In this document: positions 55,189 through 64,000 of the stretch, piece by piece
Position numbering within the stretch: the first letter of the stretch is position 1
Layout: each line of letters begins with the position of its first letter
DNA from: Blautia liquoris
GTDB lineage: Bacteria > Bacillota > Clostridia > Lachnospirales > Lachnospiraceae
Direction of reading: 5' to 3'
Assembly (NCBI RefSeq): GCF_015159595.1
Contig: NZ_CP063304.1
Span: 558,001 to 622,000, forward strand
DNA: 64,000 bases
Made by a program: the position numbers and the translations under genes
Notes under the pieces: generated by a model
Databases searched by the model: none
The model's input: the letters and a program-made list of their open reading frames with translations, nothing else
What the model was told of the DNA's origin: nothing

Positions 55189-56156
55189 GGACAGTGCATG
55201 TACAGAAGGATTCACCGTTACTTGTAAAAACATATCAACTTTTTGCGCAGTCGGTACAAAACGGGGATATGCTTTCTAAGAAAATGAGCTTTGAAAAATT
55301 TCAGGATACATTTTTCCCGGAACGGAAAGGAATTACAGCTGTCAATCTGTTGGAAGAAGAGGGAAGGGCATTTGCCTTTGGGTGTCTGGATGAAAGCATA
55401 CAGAAGACCTTCATTACCATGGTGATTGTGAAAGAAGAGGAACGGGGCAGGGGGCTTGGCAGATGGATTTTAAATGAGCTTGAGCAGGAGCTGATAGCTC
55501 GTGGGAAACGGCATAGACTGGAAATTTCCTTTTTTAATCCGATAACGTTATCCTGGGTTATTCCGTGGAGGAGGGGCGCGGAACATCCGAATATGCCGGG
55601 TGTGGATGTCGGATCCGGTGCATATCTTTTCTTGAAAAACTGCGGATACCGGGATTTTTCCATGCAGAACAGCTACTACACGGCTTTGAATACTTATCAT
55701 TACCCCAAGGCTATGGAGGATAAGAAGAACGAACTGGCTCATGCAGGATTTAAACTGGATCTATATGATGAGAGGATACATACCGGGATGGAGGAGATGC
55801 TGCGCAGATTCGGAAATCCCATGTGGGAGCGGGAGATACTTGGAGAACCATCACGTCAAAAAGGCGGACGTCCGATTCTGGTTCCGCTCTATGAAAAGCG
55901 GGTATGTGGTTTCACGGGACCGTTGGATGTTGAAAAGAATGGAAGAGGGTATTTTGCAGGAATTGGAATTGACCCGGATTTTCGCGGAAAAGGATTGGCT
56001 AAAGTATTGTTTTGCGAATTGTGTCAGACGCTTAAAAAAGAGGGGGCATCCTATATGACCCTTTTCACGGGAGAAAATAATCCGGCCAGAAACATATATG
56101 AGGATGCGGGTTTCTCCATCGTAAGAACCTGGGCTGATATGAGGAAGGAAGATTAA
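55185..56156 (+). CDS. Tandem GNAT-domain acetyltransferase-like protein
   Basis: This 323-residue protein carries two GNAT folds. The first has the acetyl-CoA loop VKEEERGRGLGRWIL near 85-100, the second IGIDPDFRGKGLAKVLFCEL near 262-282 and a C-terminal NPARNIYEDAGF. Double GNAT proteins acetylate amines on small molecules or antibiotics. In this operon the acceptor may be an amino sugar, for example glucosamine released by the deacetylase encoded next. The substrate is unknown. It overlaps the GH4 gene. Confidence 0.83.
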   Translation: MRTVHVQKDSPLLVKTYQLFAQSVQNGDMLSKKMSFEKFQDTFFPERKGITAVNLLEEEGRAFAFGCLDESIQKTFITMVIVKEEERGRGLGRWILNELEQELIARGKRHRLEISFFNPITLSWVIPWRRGAEHPNMPGVDVGSGAYLFLKNCGYRDFSMQNSYYTALNTYHYPKAMEDKKNELAHAGFKLDLYDERIHTGMEEMLRRFGNPMWEREILGEPSRQKGGRPILVPLYEKRVCGFTGPLDVEKNGRGYFAGIGIDPDFRGKGLAKVLFCELCQTLKKEGASYMTLFTGENNPARNIYEDAGFSIVRTWADMRKED

Positions 56157-56193
56157 AGAAAGTACGATTAAAGACAGAACGAGGAGGTATGAT

Positions 56194-56889
56194 ATGGCAA
56201 AAACAGTTATGGCGATAGGGGCGCACATAGGAGATGTGGAGCTGACCTGCGGAGGTGTATTAGCTACATATGCTTTAAAAGGATATCAAGTCATCACAGT
56301 GGCACTGACCGGTGGGGAAAGGGGAAATCCGCCTCATCTTACGGTGGAGGAATACCGGAAGCAAAAAGAAGAGGAAGCAGCAGGTTTTGCCGGAGTCCTG
56401 GGTGGAACAGCGGTTGTACTTCCCTATGTGGACGGGGAGCTGCCGGATAATGAGGAGGTCCGCTATCAGGTGTGTGATCTGATACGCAGCTACAGGCCGG
56501 AAGCGTTGATGACACATTGGAAATACAGCATGCATAAGGATCATGAGCTGACGCACAGAATCGTCAGGGATGCACAGTTTTACGCCGGGCTGCCTGCAAT
56601 CATACGAAAGGATAAGGCTCATTTTGCAAAAGGGCCGTACTATGCGCAGAATTGGGAGGATTCTCCTGAATTTCAGCCATATGTCTATACCGTGGTGAGC
56701 CGGGAGGGATTCAAGCTTTGGAAAAAAGCCATCCGGCTGCATTGGTTTGCGGTGAACAGCCCTAGCTTTCCCTATATGGATTACTATGCCCATCTTATGC
56801 GATGCAATGGCTGTCTGGCAAGAACAGAATATGCCGAGGCTTTTGCGGTAAATGAAGAGGATAAGAGGATCACAGTACATGAGTTTTGA
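56194..56889 (+). CDS. PIG-L family deacetylase with altered AHPDD motif
   Basis: This 231-residue protein matches the PIG-L/LmbE fold of zinc-dependent GlcNAc deacetylases. The N-terminal motif normally AHPDD reads AHIGD: H11 and D14 (metal ligands) are present, but the catalytic-base aspartate is G13. The second metal motif MHKDHELTH (H114, D116, H117) is intact. Loss of the base may change the reaction or reduce activity. It sits between a GNAT protein and a NamZ-like hydrolase, so an N-acetyl sugar substrate is likely. GAGGAGG precedes the start. Confidence 0.87.
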   Translation: MAKTVMAIGAHIGDVELTCGGVLATYALKGYQVITVALTGGERGNPPHLTVEEYRKQKEEEAAGFAGVLGGTAVVLPYVDGELPDNEEVRYQVCDLIRSYRPEALMTHWKYSMHKDHELTHRIVRDAQFYAGLPAIIRKDKAHFAKGPYYAQNWEDSPEFQPYVYTVVSREGFKLWKKAIRLHWFAVNSPSFPYMDYYAHLMRCNGCLARTEYAEAFAVNEEDKRITVHEF

Positions 56890-56901
56890 TTGGAGGCCGG
56901 T

Positions 56902-58041
56902 ATGATAAAAAATGGAATTGACTGTATTGGCAAATATGATAAGGTATTGCGTGGGAAAAGGCTGGGTCTTATCACATCGATATCAGGAGTAGACCAGAAG
57001 CTTTGCTCTACGATAGAAATACTTGCAGGAAAATATGAATTGCGTGCACTCTTTGCCCCGGAGCACGGTGTCCGGGGAAATGTGGGGGCAGGGGATGTCG
57101 TGGACAGCTATACTGACCCCTATACAGGGATACCGGTGTTCAGTCTGTACCGGAAGGATTCCAAACGTCTTACAGAAGAAATGCTGGAGCTTGTGGATGC
57201 GGTTGTCTATGATATCCAGGATCTGGGTGTCCGTTACTTTACCTTTATTTCAACGATGTATTATGCCATGCAGGCCTGCGAAGGCTGCCAAAAAGAGATG
57301 ATTATTATGGACCGCCTGAATCCTTTGGGCGGAAAGGCAGAGGGAAATCTGATAAAGCCGGAGTACGAAAGCTTTATCGGGGCGTATCCTTTGTGCATGC
57401 GCTATGGATTAACTATAGGAGAACTGGCAGAGATGATATATGAGGAACAGCAGTATCATTTTCCGCTGACCGTAATTCCGATTGAGGGATGGAATCGGGA
57501 GATGCTGTTTCCGGAGACGGGAAACATATGGGTGATGCCAAGTCTTGGCATGCCCAGGTTTGAGACGGCGCTTTTATATCCGGGGACCTGTCTGTTCGAG
57601 GGGACAAATCTTTCAGAGGGGAGAGGAACCGCAGCTCCCTTTGAACTGATTGGGGCGCCCTATGTGGATGGGTATCGGTTTGCAAAGCATATGAATGAAA
57701 GGAAGCTGCCGGGAGTTCTTTTCTCTCCCGCCTATTTTGTACCCTCAACTTCCAAGTATGAGAAGGAAGAGTGCCAGGGAGTACACATTCATATTACAGA
57801 TATAAATGCTTTTTGTCCTGCAAAGACTGGTCTGACGCTGTTGTATGCATTCCGCAGCTGCTATCCGGAACATTTCCGGTTCTTAGAGCCTTTCCGCGAA
57901 GGGGGAAGGCGAAGTATTGAGCTGTTATTCGGAAACAATAAGATTATCGATTCAAATATATCATTGGAAGAATTACTGGAATCTTTTGAAAGAGACAGTG
58001 AGTTATTTTGCAGGCGTAAGGAAAAGTACCACAGGTATTAA
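56902..58041 (+). CDS. NamZ-like exo-beta-N-acetylmuramidase (DUF1343)
   Basis: This 379-residue protein is a DUF1343 family member. Family blocks are GKRLGLITSISGV, LRALFAPEHGVRG near 50-62, VYDIQDLGVRYFTFI near 100-114, and FEGTNLSEGRGTAAPFELIGAP near 230-250. Characterised NamZ releases MurNAc from the non-reducing ends of peptidoglycan fragments. It has no signal peptide, so it would act on imported fragments. The ATG at 56902 has TTGGAGG upstream; a TTG at 56890 is also in frame. With NagZ-like GH3 and MurQ it forms a coherent muropeptide pathway. Confidence 0.88.
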   Translation: MIKNGIDCIGKYDKVLRGKRLGLITSISGVDQKLCSTIEILAGKYELRALFAPEHGVRGNVGAGDVVDSYTDPYTGIPVFSLYRKDSKRLTEEMLELVDAVVYDIQDLGVRYFTFISTMYYAMQACEGCQKEMIIMDRLNPLGGKAEGNLIKPEYESFIGAYPLCMRYGLTIGELAEMIYEEQQYHFPLTVIPIEGWNREMLFPETGNIWVMPSLGMPRFETALLYPGTCLFEGTNLSEGRGTAAPFELIGAPYVDGYRFAKHMNERKLPGVLFSPAYFVPSTSKYEKEECQGVHIHITDINAFCPAKTGLTLLYAFRSCYPEHFRFLEPFREGGRRSIELLFGNNKIIDSNISLEELLESFERDSELFCRRKEKYHRY

Positions 58042-58088
58042 AAGCAAAGTGTTCTGTGATAAATTTTCAGATACAATAGGAGGACCGT

Positions 58089-59642
58089 ATGAAAATAGAA
58101 GAAATGACACTGCAGCAGAAAATAGGGCAGCTATTTGTAGTTGGATTTCCGGAGACAGAACCGGGTGATGCGTTTTTTGAACTGGTGGACAGATATAAAG
58201 TGGGAAATGTCATTTTATTTTCCCACAATGTGGAGAATAAGGAACAGTTAGCGAAATTATGTGGAAAACTTCATGAAAAAATACGAAAGACGACAGGGGT
58301 TCCTCCCTTTATTAGCATTGATGAAGAGGGTGGGGTCGTATCACGCTTACCCCAAGGGTGTGCGGTCATGCCCTCTGCCATGGCACAGGCACGGACAGAA
58401 AACCGGAATCTGATGTATCAGGGGGCAAAAATCACGGCACATGAATTAAAGGAGTCAGGCATTAATTTTAATCTTGCCCCTGTTCTGGATATCAACAGCA
58501 ATCCTGAAAATCCGGTCATCGGAGTCAGGAGCTTCGGCGAAAACCCTGAGACGGTCACCCAGTGCGCAAAGGCTGTGATGAGGGGATATCTGGATGGGGG
58601 TATTTTATGTGCGGGAAAGCACTTTCCAGGTCATGGGGATACATCGGTGGATTCCCATCTTTCACTTCCGGTCGTGGATTTGTCCCGTGGAGAGCTGGAG
58701 AGCAGGGAACTGGTTCCTTTTAAAGCCCTGATTAAAGAAGGGCTTCCTGCGGTTACCATGGCACATATTCTGGTTCCTGCTCTGGAGCCCGAAAAAATCC
58801 CCTGCACAATGTCCAGGAGGGTTGTTCGCGGATTCTTAAGAGAAAACCTCGGATTTCAAGGACTGATTATCTCTGACTGCATGGAGATGAATGCTATAAA
58901 AGAATTTTACGGGACGGAAGCCGGGACAGTGGCAGCGCTTGCCGCCGGGGTTGATTTAATCTTTATTTCCCACACGTCATCTCTTGCCAAATCCGCCATC
59001 CTCGAGGTAATGAGGGCACTGGAAGACGGAAGACTTTCCATGGAACGGATAGATGAGGCAGTTTCCCATGTCCTGGCTCAAAAAGAGCGCCTTTTGACAT
59101 TATCACAAGGAGAAGGGGAAAAACCTGATGCAAAAGCCCGGATTAAATTTGCAGGTGAATTCTTGGAGAAAACCATTACTCCGCAAAATGGAAACATATC
59201 CGGGGCTTTTTGCCTGGGAAAGAATCCTGTGTTTGTCGGACCGGTACCTTCCCGTGTGACGCTTGCCTCAAGCAGTATCAGCGATACATTTGATTTTTCC
59301 CATGAGATGCAAAAGACATTCGGCGGGGAAGCTGTCTGTATCCCGCAGAATCCCGATGACCGGGAGATTGAGAATGTCCTGCTTGCTTCCAGAGGCAAAT
59401 CGGCGCTTGTACTTGCTACGTTGAACGGCCATCTGTCTGCCGGACAGAGGAAATTAATTGAAGCCGTAAAAAAAGAAAACATTCCCAAAGCCTTTGTGGC
59501 ACTTCGGAATCCTTACGATTTAGAGATTTCCGGGGAAGATTATTTTGGTGTTGTGTTATATGAGTATTCACTCAGGACGATTGGCGAACTGAAAAAATAT
59601 TTCCGGAAGACACAGATAAAAAACACATGGGATGAACAATAA
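58089..59642 (+). CDS. Glycoside hydrolase family 3, NagZ-like beta-N-acetylglucosaminidase
   Basis: This 517-residue enzyme begins EEMTLQQKIGQLFVVGFPE and has ISIDEEGGVVSRLP, then KHFPGHGDTSVDSHLSLP near 177-194 with the catalytic His-Asp pair, and IISDCMEMNAI with the nucleophile aspartate near 260. The N-terminal barrel is about 340 residues. A second domain (about 370-517) is present, as in the longer Gram-positive NagZ. No signal peptide is seen. It should remove GlcNAc from wall fragments inside the cell. AGGAGG precedes the ATG. Confidence 0.92.
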   Translation: MKIEEMTLQQKIGQLFVVGFPETEPGDAFFELVDRYKVGNVILFSHNVENKEQLAKLCGKLHEKIRKTTGVPPFISIDEEGGVVSRLPQGCAVMPSAMAQARTENRNLMYQGAKITAHELKESGINFNLAPVLDINSNPENPVIGVRSFGENPETVTQCAKAVMRGYLDGGILCAGKHFPGHGDTSVDSHLSLPVVDLSRGELESRELVPFKALIKEGLPAVTMAHILVPALEPEKIPCTMSRRVVRGFLRENLGFQGLIISDCMEMNAIKEFYGTEAGTVAALAAGVDLIFISHTSSLAKSAILEVMRALEDGRLSMERIDEAVSHVLAQKERLLTLSQGEGEKPDAKARIKFAGEFLEKTITPQNGNISGAFCLGKNPVFVGPVPSRVTLASSSISDTFDFSHEMQKTFGGEAVCIPQNPDDREIENVLLASRGKSALVLATLNGHLSAGQRKLIEAVKKENIPKAFVALRNPYDLEISGEDYFGVVLYEYSLRTIGELKKYFRKTQIKNTWDEQ

Positions 59643-59845
59643 TTATCATATTAAAAATGGAAAATAAAAGAATGCAATGAGGCCCTCAACAGGGCTCATG
59701 GATTTCAAACGGAGATGCTCTAACATAGATTGACTAATATACTTTATTAGTTATGCCAAGACCTAGAAATTTAAAAAATACACAAAAATTCATGTAAAAA
59801 ATTGAATGATATGATGAAAATATTGAATTCCATTGACTCACACCA

Positions 59846-59867
59846 ACCTATATGATAGCTTATAGGT
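59846..59867. promoter_or_regulatory. Palindromic operator-like site upstream of GntR gene
   Basis: ACCTATA (59846-59852) and TATAGGT (59861-59867) are perfect inverted arms around an 8-base centre, 26 bases before the regulator start. TTGACT lies at 59834-59839. The 250-base gap after the GH3 gene also contains ATGAG-GCCCT/AGGGCTCAT (about 59679-59699), a possible terminator for the preceding operon. Confidence 0.5.
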
Positions 59868-59893
59868 AGTAATTAAGATAGGAACGGGTAAAA

Positions 59894-60574
59894 ATGAGAC
59901 AAGGAATTAACAGAACCCCACTGCAATCAGAAATAATTAAATTCATACAGGATTATATACAAGAGGAAAATCTTAAAACAGGCGATAAGTTACCTTCTCA
60001 GGCGGGACTGATAGAGATGATGGGTGTCAGCAGAACATCGCTTCGGGAAGCTATTAAAACGATGGAAGCAAAAGGTGTATTGGAAACGAAAAACGGCAAA
60101 GGAGTTTTCGTAAAGAATGATGACAGGAACTTAATCTTGTCTCAGCTTAGCTTTCTCGAAGAGAAAGAGTCTTTACTGGAGGTTATTGAAGCTCGTAAGA
60201 TACTCGAAAGGGAAATCCTAAAACTTACCGTTAAGAACATTACGGAGCATGAGATCGAAGAACTGGGAAAAGTTTTAAAGGTGATTTTAGATAAGTATCA
60301 TCGAGAGGAGCGGCAAAATGTTGAAGATAAACAATTTCATTATATGATTTACGAATACTGTCATAACAGAGTCTTATATAAGATGATGTTGTCTGTCAGA
60401 TATTTATCCGATAAATTGTGGGAATTTCCTCTGGATATGAAGGAACCTTTTACAGACACAATTCCGTTTCACAAAGATTTGTATAATGCCATCAAAGAAC
60501 GTAACGCAAAGAAAGCATTGGACATAAATGATCAAATTTTGGACATGGTATACCATACCGTTCAGGAACGGTAG
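59894..60574 (+). CDS. GntR family transcriptional regulator, FadR (FCD) type
   Basis: This 226-residue protein has an N-terminal winged helix (GDKLPSQAGLIEMMGVSRTSLREAIKTM near 32-60, GKGVFVKN at the wing) and an all-helical FCD effector domain. Metal-binding residues include the His in DKQFHYMIYEYCHNR near 150. FCD regulators usually bind sugar acids or organic acids. It lies directly upstream of the alpha-mannosidase, and a palindrome sits at its promoter, so autoregulation and control of the downstream genes are likely. Confidence 0.9.
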   Translation: MRQGINRTPLQSEIIKFIQDYIQEENLKTGDKLPSQAGLIEMMGVSRTSLREAIKTMEAKGVLETKNGKGVFVKNDDRNLILSQLSFLEEKESLLEVIEARKILEREILKLTVKNITEHEIEELGKVLKVILDKYHREERQNVEDKQFHYMIYEYCHNRVLYKMMLSVRYLSDKLWEFPLDMKEPFTDTIPFHKDLYNAIKERNAKKALDINDQILDMVYHTVQER

Positions 60575-60630
60575 CATTATAATGTGTGTCGGGTTTTAGA
60601 CACATCAACAGACAAAAATGAGGAGGGGTT

Positions 60631-63600
60631 ATGGATATCCGGTTTGAATTGGAACGAATGGAACGGATTTTAAACGATATAGAGAAGCTTCGCTGTTCGG
60701 AATCCGCTGCGGTTACGGAATATAGGATCTGGGACGGAAAAAAGGAAGATGGAGCTGTATGCGATACCGGGGAATGGAGGCAAGCACAGATAGATACTCC
60801 CTGGAAGGGGACAGATCAGCACAGATGGTATCGGACGAAGATACAAATCCCCTTTTCCATGAGGGAGAAACATGTTGAATTTTGGATTTCAACCGGAAGA
60901 GAGGGGCAATGGGACGCTACGAATCCTCAGATGCTTTTTTATCTAAACGGTAAAATCATACAGGGAATTGATGTAAACCACCGACGTGTTTTGATTTCAA
61001 AAAATGCTGTTTCAGGTGAAGAATATGATATTGCCTTATATGCGTACAGCGGAACCGTAGAGGGAGATTTGATGATTCATACCGGTATCGAGGCATTAGA
61101 CGAACAGGTGAATCAAATCTATTACGACTTTATGGTTCCGGTTCAGGCTGTAAAAGTCCTGATGAAAGATAAAAAAGATGATGCGAGAAAAATTCTGCTG
61201 AAATTACAAAATGCAGCCAAAACCATAGATTTAAGAATGCCTTATTCGACGCAGTTTTATGAGTCAGTACATAAAGCCGGCCTTATGCTGAAAAAGGAGT
61301 TTTATACAACAGAACTGGAAAATATACCGAAGGTCAGTGGCATAGGACATACACACATTGATATAGCCTGGCTATGGACCGTTGAACAGACACGCGAAAA
61401 AGTCATCCGAAGCTTTTCAACGGTGCTCAGACTTATGGATCAGTATCCGGATTACAAATTTATGTCCAGTCAGCCGATTCTTTATCATTTCGTCAAAGAA
61501 CAAGAACCCGAGATGTATGAAGAAATAAAAAAAAGAATTGCAGAGGGAAGATGGGAAGTCGATGGTGCCATGTGGCTGGAATCAGACTGTAACCTGCCAA
61601 ATGGAGAATCCCTGGTTCGGCAAATTCTAAAGGGGCATAAGTTTTTCAAAGATGAGTTTGGAAAAGAGAGCAAGTCCTTGTGGCTTCCGGATGTATTTGG
61701 ATATTCTGCAGCCCTTCCGCAGATTTTGAAAAAGTGTGGAATACCTTATTTTATGACAACAAAGATTGCATGGAACCAGTATAATCAGCTGCCCAATGAT
61801 ACATTTCTATGGAAGGGTATTGATGGTAGTGAGATCTTTGTATTTATGCCTACAACATGTAATTATGACAGGACACTGGGAGAAAATATCTCTTATTCTG
61901 AAACCAGAAATACGACGACTTATACCGGGATTATTAATCCGAATATGCTTTTGGGAACCTATGAACGTTTTCAAAATAAAGATTTGACAGAAGATACTCT
62001 TATGCTTTATGGATATGGAGACGGGGGAGGCGGGCCGACCCGGGAAATGTTAGAATGTGCCGACAGATTAAAGTACGGGCTGCCTGGAATTCCGAAAATA
62101 CAGCTTGAATCCGAGCAGGAATTCTTTGATCGCACCTATGCGAACATTGCTTCAAAGGAAGAGATGCCAACCTGGGATGGAGAATTGTATTTCGAGTATC
62201 ATAGAGGAACGTATACATCTATGAGCAAGATAAAACGATACAATCGAAAAAGTGAAATCCTCTATGAACAACTGGAAATGTTAAGCAGTATGTCTTCTCT
62301 CTTAGGCATAGAGTATCCCCGGAGAGTGATAGATAACGGATGGAATACAATCCTGCTAAATCAGTTTCATGATATTATTCCAGGAAGTGCAATAGAAAGC
62401 GTGTATACACAGTCGGAGAACGAATATGAAGAGATTTTATACGAAGGTTCAGACACTGTCCAAACACTTGCGAGCCAGATAGCTGAGACTGTGTATTCAT
62501 CAAAACAATCCATTATCGTTATCAATACATTAGGATATATGAGAGATGATATTGTAGAAGTCGATACTCAGGGAGCGTATATTGCATCAGGACTTATCGA
62601 CCAGGCTGGAAATCACTATGAGATCCAATACATATCTGAAAACAGGTTTCTGTTTTTTGCAAAACAATTGCCCCCAACCGGATGGAAAACTTTTTATATT
62701 CAGCGGGGAGAAAAGCCTGAAAGCCTTAAAAATAAGTGGAACTATGAATTTGAAAATGATTTTTATTCCGTTCGTTTCAACAAGGATATGCAGATAGAGT
62801 CCCTTTATGAAAAGAAAAGCCAAAAAGAATTTATAAAAGAAAATCGTCTCGGAAATGTACTGACGACATATGAAGACAGGCCTATGAATTGGGATAACTG
62901 GGATATCGATGCCTATTACAAGAAAAAGAAATATGATTATGACGGGATTTCCGATACAAAAGTGCTTGAATCCGGGCCACTTAGAACTGTAGTGGAGACT
63001 TCCTATAAATTTTTAGATTCTACTGTGACACAAAAAGTTTGCCTATATAAGAATCTGCCCCGGATTGATTTTGTCAATCATGCAGATTGGAAGACACATC
63101 ATGTTTTACTAAAAGTGAATTTCCCGGTTCAGATTAATACAAAATATGCAACATATGAGATCCAATATGGAAATGTAGAGCGGACAACTTCCAATAATCA
63201 TAGCTGGGAAGTGGCACAATTCGAAACATGTGGACATAAGTGGGCCGACCTGTCGGAAAACGGACTGGGGATCAGTCTTTTGAATGACTGCAAATATGGA
63301 TATGGAATAAAAGATGGTGAAATGTCACTAACGTTGATAAAATCGGGAACATATCCAAATGAAAATGCAGATATCGGAATGCACGAGTTTACGTATTCCA
63401 TATATCCACACGACCGCAGATGGCAGGAAGCGAATACAGTAGCGATGGCGTACAATCTCAATGTTCCTTGTATAAACGTTCTTCATCAGGGAAATGAAAC
63501 AGGTAGTCAGCCACAAGAATTTAGTCTGGTTTCCTGCAGCCAAAAAAATTGTTTTATTGAGACAATGAAGGAAGCGGAGGATGGAAAAGGATGGATTCTT

Positions 63601-63783
63601 CGCATGTATGAAAATAGCAATACCAGGGTAAAAGCAGATATAAAGTTAGGACGGGAAGCAGAATCAGTTATGGAATGTGATCTGATGGAACATGATTTAA
63701 AACAGCATAAATGTGATCACAAGAGATTCCAGGCCTGGTTTGAACCCTATGAAATAAAAACATTTCGAATTAATTGGGCATAG
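60631..63783 (+). CDS. Alpha-mannosidase, glycoside hydrolase family 38
   Basis: This 1050-residue cytoplasmic enzyme has an N-terminal GH38 domain. Zinc ligands are in GHTHIDIAWLWT (H242, D244 region), the catalytic nucleophile is about D354 in LWLPDVFGYSAALPQIL, and a further zinc His is in LLNQFHDIIPGSAI near 585. A long C-terminal beta domain follows (WAdLSENGLGISLLNDCKYG near 870-890). No signal peptide is present, so it acts on imported mannosides. GAGGAGGGG precedes the ATG. It follows a GntR regulator and precedes an M42 peptidase. Confidence 0.94.
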   Translation: MDIRFELERMERILNDIEKLRCSESAAVTEYRIWDGKKEDGAVCDTGEWRQAQIDTPWKGTDQHRWYRTKIQIPFSMREKHVEFWISTGREGQWDATNPQMLFYLNGKIIQGIDVNHRRVLISKNAVSGEEYDIALYAYSGTVEGDLMIHTGIEALDEQVNQIYYDFMVPVQAVKVLMKDKKDDARKILLKLQNAAKTIDLRMPYSTQFYESVHKAGLMLKKEFYTTELENIPKVSGIGHTHIDIAWLWTVEQTREKVIRSFSTVLRLMDQYPDYKFMSSQPILYHFVKEQEPEMYEEIKKRIAEGRWEVDGAMWLESDCNLPNGESLVRQILKGHKFFKDEFGKESKSLWLPDVFGYSAALPQILKKCGIPYFMTTKIAWNQYNQLPNDTFLWKGIDGSEIFVFMPTTCNYDRTLGENISYSETRNTTTYTGIINPNMLLGTYERFQNKDLTEDTLMLYGYGDGGGGPTREMLECADRLKYGLPGIPKIQLESEQEFFDRTYANIASKEEMPTWDGELYFEYHRGTYTSMSKIKRYNRKSEILYEQLEMLSSMSSLLGIEYPRRVIDNGWNTILLNQFHDIIPGSAIESVYTQSENEYEEILYEGSDTVQTLASQIAETVYSSKQSIIVINTLGYMRDDIVEVDTQGAYIASGLIDQAGNHYEIQYISENRFLFFAKQLPPTGWKTFYIQRGEKPESLKNKWNYEFENDFYSVRFNKDMQIESLYEKKSQKEFIKENRLGNVLTTYEDRPMNWDNWDIDAYYKKKKYDYDGISDTKVLESGPLRTVVETSYKFLDSTVTQKVCLYKNLPRIDFVNHADWKTHHVLLKVNFPVQINTKYATYEIQYGNVERTTSNNHSWEVAQFETCGHKWADLSENGLGISLLNDCKYGYGIKDGEMSLTLIKSGTYPNENADIGMHEFTYSIYPHDRRWQEANTVAMAYNLNVPCINVLHQGNETGSQPQEFSLVSCSQKNCFIETMKEAEDGKGWILRMYENSNTRVKADIKLGREAESVMECDLMEHDLKQHKCDHKRFQAWFEPYEIKTFRINWA

Positions 63784-63796
63784 GAGGGAGAATAGC

Positions 63797-64000
63797 ATGC
63801 TTAAAGAATTAACACAACTTTGGGGCGTCAGTGGAAGAGAAAGGCGGGTATCGGATTATATTATTGATCAGATTACGCCATATGCAGATGAATTAAAGAG
63901 AGATGCAATGGGTAATGTGATCGCACTGAAAAGAGGATGTGGTGAAAACAAGAAAAAGATCATGACTGCAGCACATATGGATGAAATAGGATTAAGCGTT
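63797..64000 (+). CDS. M42 family metallopeptidase (3' end outside window)
   Basis: The first 68 codons are present and open to the window edge. They begin MLKELTQLWGVSGRE and continue to DAMGNVIALKRG and TAAHMDEIGLSV, the last carrying the first metal-binding His and Asp of M42 aminopeptidases (glutamyl aminopeptidase/endoglucanase-like). GGAGGGAG precedes the ATG, 13 bases after the mannosidase stop. In this cluster it may act on glycan substrates or peptides; the role is not clear. Confidence 0.88.
   Translation, partial: MLKELTQLWGVSGRERRVSDYIIDQITPYADELKRDAMGNVIALKRGCGENKKKIMTAAHMDEIGLSV

Overview
The window looks like a chromosomal segment of a low-to-moderate GC Firmicute, most likely a gut Clostridium of the Lachnospiraceae type. 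This is inferred from gene style: strong AGGAGG ribosome sites, YesM/YesN-type two-component pairs next to family-1 sugar ABC transporters, a LicT/PTS operon, and MurR/MurQ-type recycling genes. No rRNA or tRNA gene is visible, so genus level cannot be fixed.

Region 1 (1-16.8 kb) is carbohydrate uptake. It holds the 3' part of a LicT/BglG antiterminator with a PTS IIA and a IIC-IIB permease, and a convergent heterodimeric ABC exporter pair. A YesM/YesN-like sensor kinase and AraC response regulator follow. They precede a sugar ABC transporter (binding lipoprotein and two permeases) with two FAD-dependent oxidoreductases.

Region 2 (16.9-44.1 kb) is a composite defence island. An AAA-ATPase/PD-(D/E)XK gene on the minus strand is followed by a plus-strand type III operon: cas6, a DUF6602-like putative nuclease, a short HD-less cas10, a csx10-like multidomain RAMP, a double cas7, csx19 and a large TIGR03986-like RAMP. 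The order and fusions match a III-D (D2-like) effector without cas1/cas2. Immediately downstream are a 53-repeat CRISPR array, a complete type I-C operon (cas3-cas5c-cas8c-cas7c-cas4-cas1-cas2), a decayed transposase, and a second 46-repeat array. The two repeats have unrelated hairpin stems but identical 11-nt tails. Their leaders share an inverted-repeat motif and the same final bases. Several spacers in the two arrays target the same or overlapping sites of related elements. The simplest reading is that one I-C adaptation and processing machinery feeds both arrays, and that the III-D complex, which has no array of its own here, uses the same crRNA pool.

Region 3 (44.1-46.9 kb) is a mobile-element graveyard: a group II intron fragment interrupted by a 1.9-kb element with perfect 45-bp terminal inverted repeats, carrying one intact and one broken tyrosine recombinase gene.

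Region 4 (46.9-59.6 kb) is one long operon-like run for cell-wall sugar catabolism: a MurR/RpiR regulator, MurQ etherase, ABC importer, two sugar kinases (BadF/NagK-like and ROK), a GH4 glycosidase, a double GNAT protein, a PIG-L deacetylase, a NamZ-like exo-N-acetylmuramidase and a NagZ-like GH3. Together they could take in MurNAc/GlcNAc muropeptide sugars and convert them to GlcNAc-6-P.

Region 5 (59.8-64 kb) begins a second glycan cluster: a FadR-type GntR regulator with an apparent autoregulatory palindrome, a GH38 alpha-mannosidase, and the start of an M42 aminopeptidase cut by the window edge.
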